A DNA stretch of 64,000 nt from an uncultured Crocinitomix sp. (GCA_937136425.1 CAKZON010000110.1:1-64000); one strand, 5' to 3'; positions 17,672-26,201 are shown, numbered from the stretch's first letter. Made by a program: numbers and translations. Notes: generated from the sequence alone by a model not told the origin.

Positions 17672-17875
17672 AATATCATTAATTTGTTCGGGTTTACTTC
17701 TTATAAAGGTAGCGAATACGTGTGTCTTTTTTTGAAATTTTCGATATTAGTTTTCAACACTATTATTCAAAAAATCACCGTATAAATACTGTTGTTTTTT
17801 GAAAAAAAATTACTGTCATTTGTATTAATTGACCTAAAAAACAAGCTGACCATTTCACAAACAAAAGCAAAACTT

Positions 17876-18130
17876 ATGATTACAAATGATTCTTTGGATA
17901 ATTATCTATTTATCCGTCATCAGTTATTTAGAATTGGAATTTCCAAAGAGGCTCATAACATTCCGCAATTACATGCTTGGAATAAAACTACAATTGAAGA
18001 TGATTTTGGAAAAAATACTTGGCAAAATATAAGACAGATTAAAAATCCTATGGATATGGAATCCGACTTGAAAGATCTTTACATCAAATATTTAGAGCGC
18101 AAAGTTTATAAGTGGGATCAGTTGATTTAG
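17876..18130 (+). CDS. Small hypothetical protein upstream of the NACHT gene (84 aa)
   Basis: I chose the ATG at 17876 (MITNDSLDNYLFIRHQLF); the frame is open to an ATG at 17792, which would add 28 residues. The product is mixed helical, rich in aromatic and charged residues, and has neither export signal nor recognised motif. The run LHAWNKTTIEDDFGKNTWQNI could be a folded core. It lies 48 bases ahead of the NACHT gene on the same strand and could be a partner, a regulator, or the tail of a degraded gene. Composition is similar to its neighbours. Confidence 0.45.
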   Translation: MITNDSLDNYLFIRHQLFRIGISKEAHNIPQLHAWNKTTIEDDFGKNTWQNIRQIKNPMDMESDLKDLYIKYLERKVYKWDQLI

Positions 18131-18178
18131 TTTGACTTATTCTAGATTATTTCATAAAATCAAACTCAAAAAGTATCT

Positions 18179-19939
18179 ATGTCAATCTCGGAAAAGATTA
18201 TCGTTAGTTTGACCGAAAATGTTTTTAGAAAATTATATCAAAAATTTGATAAATCAATCTACCTCCCAAAACTACAAGCGAAAAAACATTTAGAAATACA
18301 ATTTAGACAACTTCTACAATGGAGTTCAAAAATTGAACTTTTCGAACTAAGTCAAGGTTTGAATCTACTAGATTTCACCCTTGATTTAACATTAACAAAC
18401 AGTCCTAAAAAATTAGCAAAATTCAAGAAAAAATCAATCGTAAATGCAGATTCTCTCGCATATTTAAACAATCATATTTTAGTTTTAGGTGACCCCGGTA
18501 GCGGAAAAACAACTACGTTAAAGAGAGTTGTAAAAAAAATGTTCGAGGACATATCTTCAAATGGTAAATATATTAAGACACCAATTTTATTTAAATTGAG
18601 GGAAACCCGATTAAACGAACCATTGGTGGTTATGCTCGCTAAATACCTTGGGGTTAAGTACCACAAAGACGAGAAAAATAGGGAATATTATATTGGAGAT
18701 AAACCAATGGAATTTGCAATTATAGACTTGCTTGATTCCATTAATTCTTACATTTTATTTGATGGATTGGATGAAATTGACACTCAACAGCAAATTAAAT
18801 TAATGAATGAGATTTCCGAGATTTCATTTAAATTAAATTCTTCCAAAATTTTGATAACGTCTAGGACTGGAAACTACAATTCCCTGCTCGAAGGATTTTC
18901 AGTATTTGAATTAGAACCATTAACCCCGAACCAAATTGAACAAATCATACTTAAATGGTTAAATGGCTCACATGAATCTTTTCTCTTCTTAAAAGAATTA
19001 AAAAGTAAGCCTTATTCCGACACCATTGACCGACCTTTATCACTAATAAACATATTGATTATATATCTAAATAAAAATTATTTACCAGATCAACCATCAG
19101 CAATTTATGAAATTTTAATTGATTTATACATTGAAAAGTGGGATGATAGAAGGAGGATAACAAGAAAATCGAAATATGCAGAATTTTTACCAAAACAAAA
19201 GCTCAAATTTCTGGCAGAACTGTCCTTTCACCTACTTTATAAAATGGGTAAGTCCCATATTACATTTTCACATAAAGATTTATTAATTGCCTATGAAGCT
19301 ATTCATGAAAAATATCGTCTTCCTAAAGATCAGGCGAGAATTGTAATTAAAGAAATCCAATCCCATAACGGTATCATCATTGAAAATTTTGATAACAACT
19401 ATCAATTTTCTCATTTAACATATCAAGAATACCTCGCAGCATGGTATATAACAAGAAATCCATTGATTCATGACACACACTCCTACCTCTGTAAAAGACC
19501 CTCACCGGTCGCAGTAGCAATAACTATTTCGGGTACTCCTAACAATTGGTTTAATGCTCTTTTTTTAGGCGAAAGAGCAACAAGATTATTAGTTCCGGAA
19601 AATGAAGCACAAATTAATGAATTTTTAAAACGGATATTGGTTGAGAAGCCTTACTTTTCTATGGACATTATTACGGGATTTGCATTTATAAACATTGCAT
19701 TTTGTTACTGCGAAAATGAGCGAATAATTTCGATTTTAACTTCTCTAATAAAAGACCCAATGATAAAAAAAACAATGAAACGAAGCCTCGTCGATTACTA
19801 CGTATTAAATTCTTCCAACAACCCTAAATTGAACGAATTAACATTGAAAGGTTTTGTTAAAATCTCAAATTTTTATACTGTGCCTAAAACAGGTAAACTA
19901 CCAATTTTTTTCACTAATGAAATCTTAAAAGTAGACTAG
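18179..19939 (+). CDS. Bacterial NACHT protein (586 aa), probable antiphage NLR-like
   Basis: The NACHT module is clear: Walker A LGDPGSGKTT (103-112), Walker B YILFDGLDEID (191-201) with the small-residue/acidic DEID extension, sensor SKILITSRTG (222-231), then a winged-helix region ending in FSHLTYQEYLAAWYI, the hallmark of NACHT proteins. The N-terminal 85 residues are helical (EKIIVSLTENVFRKLYQKF) and could be a short effector; the C-terminal ~150 residues (from about 435) are helical and would sense the trigger. Bacterial NACHT proteins protect against phages. It is divergent from the STAND operon in the same island. The effector activity cannot be told. Confidence 0.85.
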   Translation: MSISEKIIVSLTENVFRKLYQKFDKSIYLPKLQAKKHLEIQFRQLLQWSSKIELFELSQGLNLLDFTLDLTLTNSPKKLAKFKKKSIVNADSLAYLNNHILVLGDPGSGKTTTLKRVVKKMFEDISSNGKYIKTPILFKLRETRLNEPLVVMLAKYLGVKYHKDEKNREYYIGDKPMEFAIIDLLDSINSYILFDGLDEIDTQQQIKLMNEISEISFKLNSSKILITSRTGNYNSLLEGFSVFELEPLTPNQIEQIILKWLNGSHESFLFLKELKSKPYSDTIDRPLSLINILIIYLNKNYLPDQPSAIYEILIDLYIEKWDDRRRITRKSKYAEFLPKQKLKFLAELSFHLLYKMGKSHITFSHKDLLIAYEAIHEKYRLPKDQARIVIKEIQSHNGIIIENFDNNYQFSHLTYQEYLAAWYITRNPLIHDTHSYLCKRPSPVAVAITISGTPNNWFNALFLGERATRLLVPENEAQINEFLKRILVEKPYFSMDIITGFAFINIAFCYCENERIISILTSLIKDPMIKKTMKRSLVDYYVLNSSNNPKLNELTLKGFVKISNFYTVPKTGKLPIFFTNEILKVD

Positions 19940-20042
19940 ACATCTATTTTACCAAAGCCAACTCACGAATAAAAATCAAGTATAAATACTCTTTTTTAAA
20001 ATCTGTTTTTTGAGTTCATTTATGATTTAAAGTTTTGAAGCT

Positions 20043-21122
20043 ATGAAAATTCTCTTTTTACCTTTTATAATAATTCTGTCTATACAATCAATCTGCCAAA
20101 CATCTGGAATTAAATTGTCAAACAAATCACCTGAAATTAACTCTGGTTCTGTTCAAACTAACATATCTCGAGATGGTAAGACAAAACCTGTATATCAAAC
20201 CCCTGAAATAATACTGTACAATTATAACGCCAGTAAAATAAGCGTGATTAGTAATAATCTGATCACAATAAAAAATGATCTATATCAAAATTCTAAAGAC
20301 CCAGCCCCAGCAAACCAATACAATGAAACTAAAGTGGCTACGAAACTACAAGAAATTGAAACGCTGCAAAAAGAAATTGTAGTCTTAGAAAAAAAACAAG
20401 ATTCATTATTTCATATTTACACAAAAGACTACCTTCAATATAAAAGAGTTAATATCTTTAATTTTGGCATAAACAGATCAGAAGCATTCTTTGACTATAT
20501 CTATGGTGATAATGGTGGACGTTTCAATGTTTTAAATAACACTGGAATTTCATTTGGAAATAATTCAGGTGCATTATACTCGGAATTAGTAAGTGGTAAT
20601 ATGGGGGTTTTAAGAATTAGTTTTGGTACAATGATTGCAAAAAGTATGTCTGAGGATAGCACTTTAGAAACCCAAAGCGAGGCTTTTCAGCGACTTACAC
20701 TATCTGGAGGAAATACAGTTTTAAATATCGAGTATCCATTAGCTTACATCCATTCTAGAAATTATCAATACAACTTGTTGTCAAGAATAATAATAAAAGG
20801 GGCAGCTGACTTTCCTCCTTTTGGAACTAATACTGATGAATTTTCGGGTAACGCATCTATTGGATTGGATATTTATGCAGATGCATCATTAAAAAATGAC
20901 GAAATGCGATTTTTTACAAATTTTAATATTCGACAAATCACAGGAACTGAGAGATTTCAAGAAAACTTAGGGTTAAATAATAGAAGTCTATATTTTGGTC
21001 AGCTTACACTAGGTTTGGTTATTTCTAATAATATAAAGTTATCCTGTATATTAGGGACTTTCAGTTCGCAAGATGCTCTAAAAAACAATAATGTTATTAT
21101 AGGAGGGCAGATTTTGCATTAA
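20043..21122 (+). CDS. Exported protein with coiled coil and beta-barrel-like C-terminus (359 aa)
   Basis: A signal peptide (MKILFLPFIIILSIQSICQ, about 1-19) is followed by a polar region and a coiled coil around residues 93-125 (ETKVATKLQEIETLQKEIVVLEKKQDSLF). The C-terminal ~220 residues are beta-rich and Gly/Asn-rich (FNVLNNTGISFGNNSGALYSELV, VLNIEYPLAYIHS, SLYFGQLTLGLVISNNI), like a small outer-membrane barrel. No family is recognised. It is the last complete gene before the right att-like repeat, on the same strand as the NACHT gene but 103 bases away. An envelope protein in a defence island could block phage adsorption, but that is speculation. Confidence 0.62.
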   Translation: MKILFLPFIIILSIQSICQTSGIKLSNKSPEINSGSVQTNISRDGKTKPVYQTPEIILYNYNASKISVISNNLITIKNDLYQNSKDPAPANQYNETKVATKLQEIETLQKEIVVLEKKQDSLFHIYTKDYLQYKRVNIFNFGINRSEAFFDYIYGDNGGRFNVLNNTGISFGNNSGALYSELVSGNMGVLRISFGTMIAKSMSEDSTLETQSEAFQRLTLSGGNTVLNIEYPLAYIHSRNYQYNLLSRIIIKGAADFPPFGTNTDEFSGNASIGLDIYADASLKNDEMRFFTNFNIRQITGTERFQENLGLNNRSLYFGQLTLGLVISNNIKLSCILGTFSSQDALKNNNVIIGGQILH

Positions 21123-21133
21123 ATTCAACTAGG

Positions 21134-21238
21134 TCATTGATCTAAAACCTCCCCTAACCTCTCCAAATCCGCAACCAATTCCGCCAAATCAAAATCAACA
21201 AAATCGTCTTGATTATCAACTTCGGGGTTCGATAACGC
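21134..21238 (-). pseudogene. C-terminal gene fragment at the right island edge
   Basis: On the minus strand an open frame runs from the att-like repeat to a TGA at 21134-21136 and encodes an acidic, helix-forming tail (..NQDDFVDFDLAELVADLERL..EVLDQ). It is richer in G+C than its surroundings and looks like the 3' end of a gene cut by the integration junction. No start or upstream part remains, and the frame upstream runs through the att repeat. The family is not recognised. Confidence 0.35.
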
Positions 21239-21258
21239 TCCCGCTCTGGGCACAGAAA
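21239..21258 (+). repeat. att-like direct repeat, right copy
   Basis: This is an exact 20-bp copy of 12577-12596 (tRNA-Leu 3' end). The bases just ahead (ggggttcgataacgc) also recall a T-arm but diverge from the tRNA, so no second intact tRNA exists here. Confidence 0.78.
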
Positions 21259-21259
21259 A

Positions 21260-21292
21260 AATCCAGCTAATCTTTGATTAGTTGGATTTTTT
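21260..21292 (+). terminator. Rho-independent terminator beside right att repeat
   Basis: A 13-bp stem (21260-21272 with 21276-21288, one G-U) has a 3-base loop and a T-tail. It mirrors the terminator that follows the left repeat, so it is probably the original tRNA-Leu terminator or that of an earlier integrated element. Confidence 0.8.
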
Positions 21293-21297
21293 GGTTT

Positions 21298-21328
21298 AAA
21301 GATGAAATGAAACTCAATTTCAATAAAG
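21298..21328 (+). repeat. Dispersed palindromic element, copy 2
   Basis: GAAACTCAATTTC with a preceding TTTAAAGATGAAAT and trailing AATAAAG. It closely matches 25979-26010 (including the leading TTGGTTTAAAGA) and more loosely 12641-12669. Confidence 0.5.
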
Positions 21329-21681
21329 CAATTAAATTCATTCGTTGCATTTTTACAGTCAAATCCAAACCTACCCCTTTCTTGGTATTTTTTTAATCTA
21401 CCCCTTTTTAGGTAATACCAAAGCAAACAATATCTGCACCTTTGACCTGTGAGTTCACTTAATTAAAAAGAAATACACTTTCATAATTCGGCCGAAGAAT
21501 GAAAACAATAAATCAGAACGTATGTTGAGGCAAAATCGACCTGGGATATTAATCCTAATCAAATTTAAATAATCGATTTATTGCTCCACAAATTTTTCGA
21601 TTTAACAGAATGACACTGGATTTTCAGTGATAGCGGGCGTGAAACACATGCTTTATAATCACCTAATTTAAAAAGAACAAA
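21329..21681. other. Gene-free stretch ahead of the 251-aa gene
   Basis: This 353-base AT-rich stretch holds no convincing gene. The motif AAATAATCGATTTA near 21568-21582 resembles AAATAATTCGATTTA upstream of the AidA-like gene (about 40910-40925); a shared regulatory site is possible. No consensus TAnnTTTG was found. Confidence 0.4.
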
Positions 21682-22437
21682 ATGAAACAGAATAATACAA
21701 CTTTATCGACAGATGCTATAAAAGCCAAATTAAAAGCGCTTAAAATTCCAGGTGGAGGAAAAAAAGTGGATACCTCTTCAAGATTAAATACCAAAAAAGA
21801 TACTGAGGATGATGGATATGTCGTTGCTGGCTCACTTACCTCATTTGTGGCTGGATTATCTGATCAAAACAAGGATGATGTGATTAATTCCACACTTTTG
21901 GCTCAGTTAGCAGCTGATACCGAATACAATAAAGAAACAGAAACATTAGAATGGTATGGCAGCTACAATGGGTGGCTTCAAACATTGGGTTGGAATATGC
22001 CAAGTTTTATTTTTGAAGAAGTTGGTTTTGAAGGAAGCATGTTTATAATGGATTCTGAAATTGTTCGAATTATCGCCAGTATAGATCAGGCGGCCGCTGA
22101 TATTACTGAAAAGGTGATTGAATCATTGGAAAACGACGAGGAGGGCTTAGAATTGTTTTCTAGTTCAAGCATGCCTCAAGAGCAGGCTTCATTTCAAATA
22201 TGCCCTTGTGAAGAGGTTGATGGTGTTGTTGTAATGGTATCTAGTGCATTTGTACTTAAGGTCACTACAAATACGACTAAATTTCTGTGGTGGGAGTGGA
22301 CAACTACTGATAGTACATTAAAGCAACAAGCTGTAAAAACGGAGCTTTCATCAGCAGTTTATGATATTGTAAGAGATGCTGTTATAGAAGCGCTTGGAGA
22401 CAACGCGACAAGCAAAGTACAAGCCTTAGATCTATAA
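21682..22437 (+). CDS. Conserved protein of unknown function, 'NSTLLAQLAA' type (251 aa)
   Basis: There is no signal peptide. The first 45 residues are Lys-rich and disordered; the rest contains blocks I recall, without certainty, from an uncharacterised family of about 240 residues: FVAGLSDQNKDDVINSTLLAQLAA, then WYGSYNGWLQTLGWNMPSF, FQICPCEE and KFLWWEWTTTDS, with a C-terminal helix SSAVYDIVRDAVIEALGDNA. I infer a compact two-part fold with Trp-rich strands. It ends with a strong terminator and is followed by another unknown gene and a TPR kinase pair. It might be a secreted-by-other-route, inclusion-forming or social-trait protein, but nothing in the sequence proves it. Confidence 0.65.
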   Translation: MKQNNTTLSTDAIKAKLKALKIPGGGKKVDTSSRLNTKKDTEDDGYVVAGSLTSFVAGLSDQNKDDVINSTLLAQLAADTEYNKETETLEWYGSYNGWLQTLGWNMPSFIFEEVGFEGSMFIMDSEIVRIIASIDQAAADITEKVIESLENDEEGLELFSSSSMPQEQASFQICPCEEVDGVVVMVSSAFVLKVTTNTTKFLWWEWTTTDSTLKQQAVKTELSSAVYDIVRDAVIEALGDNATSKVQALDL

Positions 22438-22451
22438 AACAAGTCACTAAG

Positions 22452-22482
22452 ATGGAGATTCGATTATTGAATCTCCATTTTT
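22452..22482 (+). terminator. Rho-independent terminator
   Basis: A perfect 10-bp stem (22452-22461 with 22469-22478), a 7-base loop and a run of T. It ends the transcript of the 251-aa gene. Confidence 0.85.
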
Positions 22483-22593
22483 AACACGCATTCAAATTTC
22501 TTAAATTAAAGTACATGAAATAATATGGTTCACTTAGTCGAACTATTTTAAAAATTAACCCTAAATTGTACATCAATCTTAACACCTAACTTT

Positions 22594-23004
22594 ATGAAAA
22601 CTACTAGAAATTCTATTAACCCTTATGTCCGGTTAATTAATGAAAACAACACCTATTATTTAGAGGTTATGATACCCGTGACAGAAACCAGTTATCCACC
22701 TACTGTAACTGAGAATAGACCATTATTACCTAATGAAATACAAGCATTAATTAATGAAGGTTATCCAGACAATATTAATTACACTTTTGAAATCGTAAAT
22801 GAAGCTCCTTATAGCGGAACAAAATATGTACATATCAAAAAGCCGTTAATACCAGTTATTGATCCGTCAACTGGTGTTGTTCAATCTGAAGCAATATTGG
22901 TTAAGATTTCTGCACCAGCGTTACAAGAAGGTTTATTAGGACCAGAAGTTACAGGTAGAACTATCATTCAATTCGAGGATGCATTGTGGTATACTCAACA
23001 TTAG
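22594..23004 (+). CDS. Hypothetical protein (136 aa), overlaps kinase gene
   Basis: There is no export signal. The product is beta-rich with many Pro and charged loops (MIPVTETSYPPTVTENRPLLP, then NINYTFEIVNEAP and YVHIKKPLIPVIDP), and no family is recognised. It ends inside the coding start of the TPR histidine kinase (26-base overlap), so the two are translationally linked and may share a signal pathway. It could be a ligand-type or partner protein for the kinase, but that is a guess from position only. Confidence 0.6.
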   Translation: MKTTRNSINPYVRLINENNTYYLEVMIPVTETSYPPTVTENRPLLPNEIQALINEGYPDNINYTFEIVNEAPYSGTKYVHIKKPLIPVIDPSTGVVQSEAILVKISAPALQEGLLGPEVTGRTIIQFEDALWYTQH

Positions 23005-25345
23005 ACTCCTCCTTCTATTTTCATTTTTTCTTATTCAATTAAATACCGTTTTAGCCCATTCCGAAATTACGGACAGCTTAACACTTTTAATTGAAAATTC
23101 AAGTTCAAATGAACAAAAAGGAACCTGGTTAAACTCATTAACCTGGGCATATTATGAGCAAGAGAATGATTCGTCATACATTTATGCTCAGGAAGCAATA
23201 ACCTTTGCAAAAGATCATCAGTTAGAAGAACAATTGATTTTAGGTTACTTGCAACTAGCGGAAATATATAGAAGCGATAAGGAATTCGATTTAGCTGAAA
23301 AACAGCTTCAAAATACGGATCAGTTTATTGAGAGAGGGAGATACACTCAACTTGAGGTTTTAAAGGAATTGTACAAAGGTAATCTGGCTTACAGCAAAAA
23401 GGATTTTACCCTTGCAGATAGCATATATCAAAATGGACTTCACCTTAGTTTAAAAAATAATAAAGAACTAAATCCACAATTTTATTTAAACCTATCCAAA
23501 ACAGCTCAACGATTTGGAGAGTTTGAAGGTGCCGAAAAATTTTTACGCTTAGCTGTCAAGTCAGCAAAAACCCTATTCGATTTTAAGCACGAATTGGCTG
23601 CTTATAATAGTTTGGGCGTGTTGTTTTGCAGGTTACAACGTTTTGACGACGCTAAATTATATTTGGAAAAAAGCCTTTCCCTTGCCAATCAGCAAAATGA
23701 TATTCGTGGTAAAAGCCGAGCTTACTTGAATCTCGGAAACATGTATTATTTTAAATCGTATCCCACCACTGCAATTGAATATTATATAAAAGGTGCTGAA
23801 CTAAAGAAAACGCTTGGAGATGAGGCAGGAATAGCCAAGATCAATAATAATATAGGCGCCATTTACAAGGATCAAGATCGTTTTGAAGAGAGTCTAAAGT
23901 ATTTTCAAAAAAGCACCAATTATTATAAAGAAGCGAATGATTCAATACAATTGGCAGAATCTTGGATCAATATGGCAACCGTTAAAATATTGCAGGGCAA
24001 ACCCGAAGAAGGGTTAGGATTAATCAAACAAAGCATTGAGATACTCGAAATAAGTGATGCAGATGATGTATTAATGATGGCAAACATAAATTTGGGATTC
24101 GCTTATTCTGAAATGGGATTGCAAGACAAGGCCATTGACATTCTAACCATTGCCATGAATTCTGCCGAAAATTATAATGATTACTATTCAATCGTTACCA
24201 TTAATAATTTATTTGGTGCTTGCTATTTTCACCAAGGCAATTACATCACTGCTTTACCTTATTATGAAAAGAGCTTGGAAATGGCTCAGGAGATTGGACT
24301 AGTTACGGAACAAAAAAAAGCCCTATTTGGCTTATATGAAGCCGAGCAAAAACTTGGCCATTTTGAGCGTTCACTATCTTTATTTGAACATTATGTTGCT
24401 TTAAATGATACACTGACAAATATAAATGCTACGAACAGAATTAGCGAGTTGCAAGAAAAATACAACAACAGCCAAAATGAACATGAGATTAGTAATTTGA
24501 ATGTAGAAAATCGTGCAATTAAAGCAGAAAACAGTTTAAAAAGCAATCAACTTTACTATTCTTTTCTTGTTTTAATACTCGGGTTTATGGTTCTTCTATT
24601 GGTGATTATCTTCTTTTACCAGCGAAGTAAACGGCAGAAAAAGGAATTGAAATTTGAAAAAGAAAATCATTCTCGACGAATAAATTCTCTTTTGGATCAG
24701 CACGAGATTGGCATGTTAGAAACTGAAGTAATTACCCAACAGGAAGAACGAAAAAAATTGGCCAAGGATATTCATGATAACTTAGGTAGTTATCTTACAG
24801 TGCTTCGTTTTCAGCATGAGCTCACTTCAACAGAGAGTTCGGAAATTGCTTTAAAAAATCACCATAAAAAAACAGCAGCTTTGATTGAAAAAGCCTGCAT
24901 TGAACTCCGATCAATTTCCCACCAATTGGCAGTAGGAGAAGGAGTAGAATTCAACCTAATCCCCTCAATTAAACAACTAATATCGAGCATTGAAAGCACA
25001 AGTCAATTTTCGGTAGAATTCAATACCTTTATTGATCAAGCTTCGCTCACAAAAATTGCAGAACGAAATTTATACAAAATTATTCAAGAATTATTCTCGA
25101 ATGTTTTGAAGCACGCCGAAGCATCAGAAGTAACACTGCAAATAAATCAGTCAAATGAAGAGGTCATGGTTCTTATGGAGGATAACGGACGTGGCTTTAA
25201 TCTGACCGAGCCTTCATCTGAAGGAATAGGCCTCAAAAATATACAGCAACGTGTCAAACAATTAAACGGAAGAGTGGAATTTAATTCTCAGAAAGATCAT
25301 GGGGTTTCTGTGGTCATTGTTGTGCCAATTGAACAAAGCGTATGA
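22979..25345 (+). CDS. TPR-containing sensor histidine kinase (HisKA_3)
   Basis: An N-terminal signal-like segment (about 5-26, LLLLFSFFLIQLNTVLA) leads to about ten tetratricopeptide repeats (about 60-480; for example SRAYLNLGNMYYFKSYPTTAIEYYIKGAEL) in the periplasm. A coiled coil, one transmembrane helix (LVLILGFMVLLLVIIFFY, about 524-545) and a NarX-type dimerisation domain follow, with the phospho-acceptor His599 in KLAKDIHDNLGSYLT, then an HATPase domain (N box ELFSNVLKHAEAS, G box EDNGRGFN and GIGLKN). The next gene, a LuxR-type regulator, overlaps by four bases (ATGA), so it is the cognate partner. This architecture is common in Flavobacteria; the stimulus is unknown. Confidence 0.9.
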   Translation: MHCGILNIRLLLLFSFFLIQLNTVLAHSEITDSLTLLIENSSSNEQKGTWLNSLTWAYYEQENDSSYIYAQEAITFAKDHQLEEQLILGYLQLAEIYRSDKEFDLAEKQLQNTDQFIERGRYTQLEVLKELYKGNLAYSKKDFTLADSIYQNGLHLSLKNNKELNPQFYLNLSKTAQRFGEFEGAEKFLRLAVKSAKTLFDFKHELAAYNSLGVLFCRLQRFDDAKLYLEKSLSLANQQNDIRGKSRAYLNLGNMYYFKSYPTTAIEYYIKGAELKKTLGDEAGIAKINNNIGAIYKDQDRFEESLKYFQKSTNYYKEANDSIQLAESWINMATVKILQGKPEEGLGLIKQSIEILEISDADDVLMMANINLGFAYSEMGLQDKAIDILTIAMNSAENYNDYYSIVTINNLFGACYFHQGNYITALPYYEKSLEMAQEIGLVTEQKKALFGLYEAEQKLGHFERSLSLFEHYVALNDTLTNINATNRISELQEKYNNSQNEHEISNLNVENRAIKAENSLKSNQLYYSFLVLILGFMVLLLVIIFFYQRSKRQKKELKFEKENHSRRINSLLDQHEIGMLETEVITQQEERKKLAKDIHDNLGSYLTVLRFQHELTSTESSEIALKNHHKKTAALIEKACIELRSISHQLAVGEGVEFNLIPSIKQLISSIESTSQFSVEFNTFIDQASLTKIAERNLYKIIQELFSNVLKHAEASEVTLQINQSNEEVMVLMEDNGRGFNLTEPSSEGIGLKNIQQRVKQLNGRVEFNSQKDHGVSVVIVVPIEQSV

Positions 25346-25980
25346 ACACTATTAATATAGTTATTGTAGACGATCATCAAATAATAATTGATGGATTAAA
25401 AGCCCTATTGGCAGATCAAGATCTATTCAAGGTTATTGGTAGTTGTCATAATGGTCAAGAGCTAATCAATCATTTCCTAGATCCAGAACCTGATCTAATT
25501 CTAATTGATATTTCCATGCCCATATTGGATGGCATTGAAACCGCTCGACAGGTTAAACGTTCACACCCATCCATTAAAGTACTTGTCATGACCACACATG
25601 CAGATAAACCAAAAATTAAAGAAATGCTTAAAATTGGGGTAGATGGATATATTTTAAAAGACTCAGGAAAGGCAGAATTTATCGAAGCGATTACTACAGT
25701 TACTAATGGCGATCGTTATTTCGATAAACGGGTGATTGATGAAATTTTGAAAATGCATGGCCCTAAAGACAAAAAAACGCGAACAGAAACGGCCTTAACT
25801 AAGCGAGAAAAAGAAATTGTTCGCCTAATAGCAGAGGGGCACAGCACAGGAGAAATGAGTATAAAATTATACTTAAGTGAATTAACAATTGACACTCACC
25901 GAAAAAACATTTATACGAAATTGGGAATTAATAAAGTAGCCCACTTAGTTAGATATGCCATAGATGAAGGATTGGTTTAA
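25342..25980 (+). CDS. LuxR/NarL-family response regulator
   Basis: The 212-residue protein has a receiver domain (IVIVDDHQIIIDGLKALL.. with acidic pair, phospho-Asp in LILIDISMPILDG, Lys in YILKDSG) and a C-terminal LuxR helix-turn-helix (LTKREKEIVRLIAEGHSTGEMSIKLYLSELTIDTHRKNIYTKLGI). It overlaps the TPR kinase gene by four bases, so the pair forms a two-component system. Likely targets are the two preceding genes, by analogy only. Its final codons (gattggtttaa) merge into a dispersed palindromic repeat. Confidence 0.92.
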   Translation: MNTINIVIVDDHQIIIDGLKALLADQDLFKVIGSCHNGQELINHFLDPEPDLILIDISMPILDGIETARQVKRSHPSIKVLVMTTHADKPKIKEMLKIGVDGYILKDSGKAEFIEAITTVTNGDRYFDKRVIDEILKMHGPKDKKTRTETALTKREKEIVRLIAEGHSTGEMSIKLYLSELTIDTHRKNIYTKLGINKVAHLVRYAIDEGLV

Positions 25981-26010
25981 AGACGAAATGAAACTCAGTT
26001 TCAGTGAGTG
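25979..26010 (+). repeat. Dispersed palindromic element, copy 3
   Basis: GAAACTCAGTTTC is a near-perfect palindrome, preceded by AAAGACGAAAT and followed by AGTGAGTG. It overlaps the stop codon of the response regulator and is followed by a terminator. Compare 21298-21328 and 12641-12669. Confidence 0.5.
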
Positions 26011-26018
26011 ACTAAACT

Positions 26019-26056
26019 AAAAAAATCCAAAATGAGCGCAGCGAAATGGATTTTTT
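26019..26056 (+). terminator. Rho-independent terminator
   Basis: AAAAAATCCA pairs with TGGATTTTTT (26047-26056) around a 17-base interior containing GAGCGCAGCGA. It ends the kinase/regulator transcript. Confidence 0.65.
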
Positions 26057-26201
26057 GCTTTGAACGAGTTTATCTTAGTTATCAATTTCGACATGAAGTT
26101 GTTAAGCGTGAAAAGAGAATTAAAACCTCTTCGAAACATAGACAATTTTGTCTACTTTTATGAGGTATTAACTTCAACCCATAACAAAATAACATTATTC
26201 C

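Noticed and set aside
12577..21258. Composite transposon bounded by inverted repeats
   Set aside because: The terminal repeats are direct, include a tRNA 3' end, and no transposase or terminal inverted repeat is present.
21154..21426. Minus-strand open frame of 90 codons across the right att repeat
   Set aside because: It runs through the att repeat and the terminator and has low-complexity character; the 21134-21238 tail in another frame is more protein-like.
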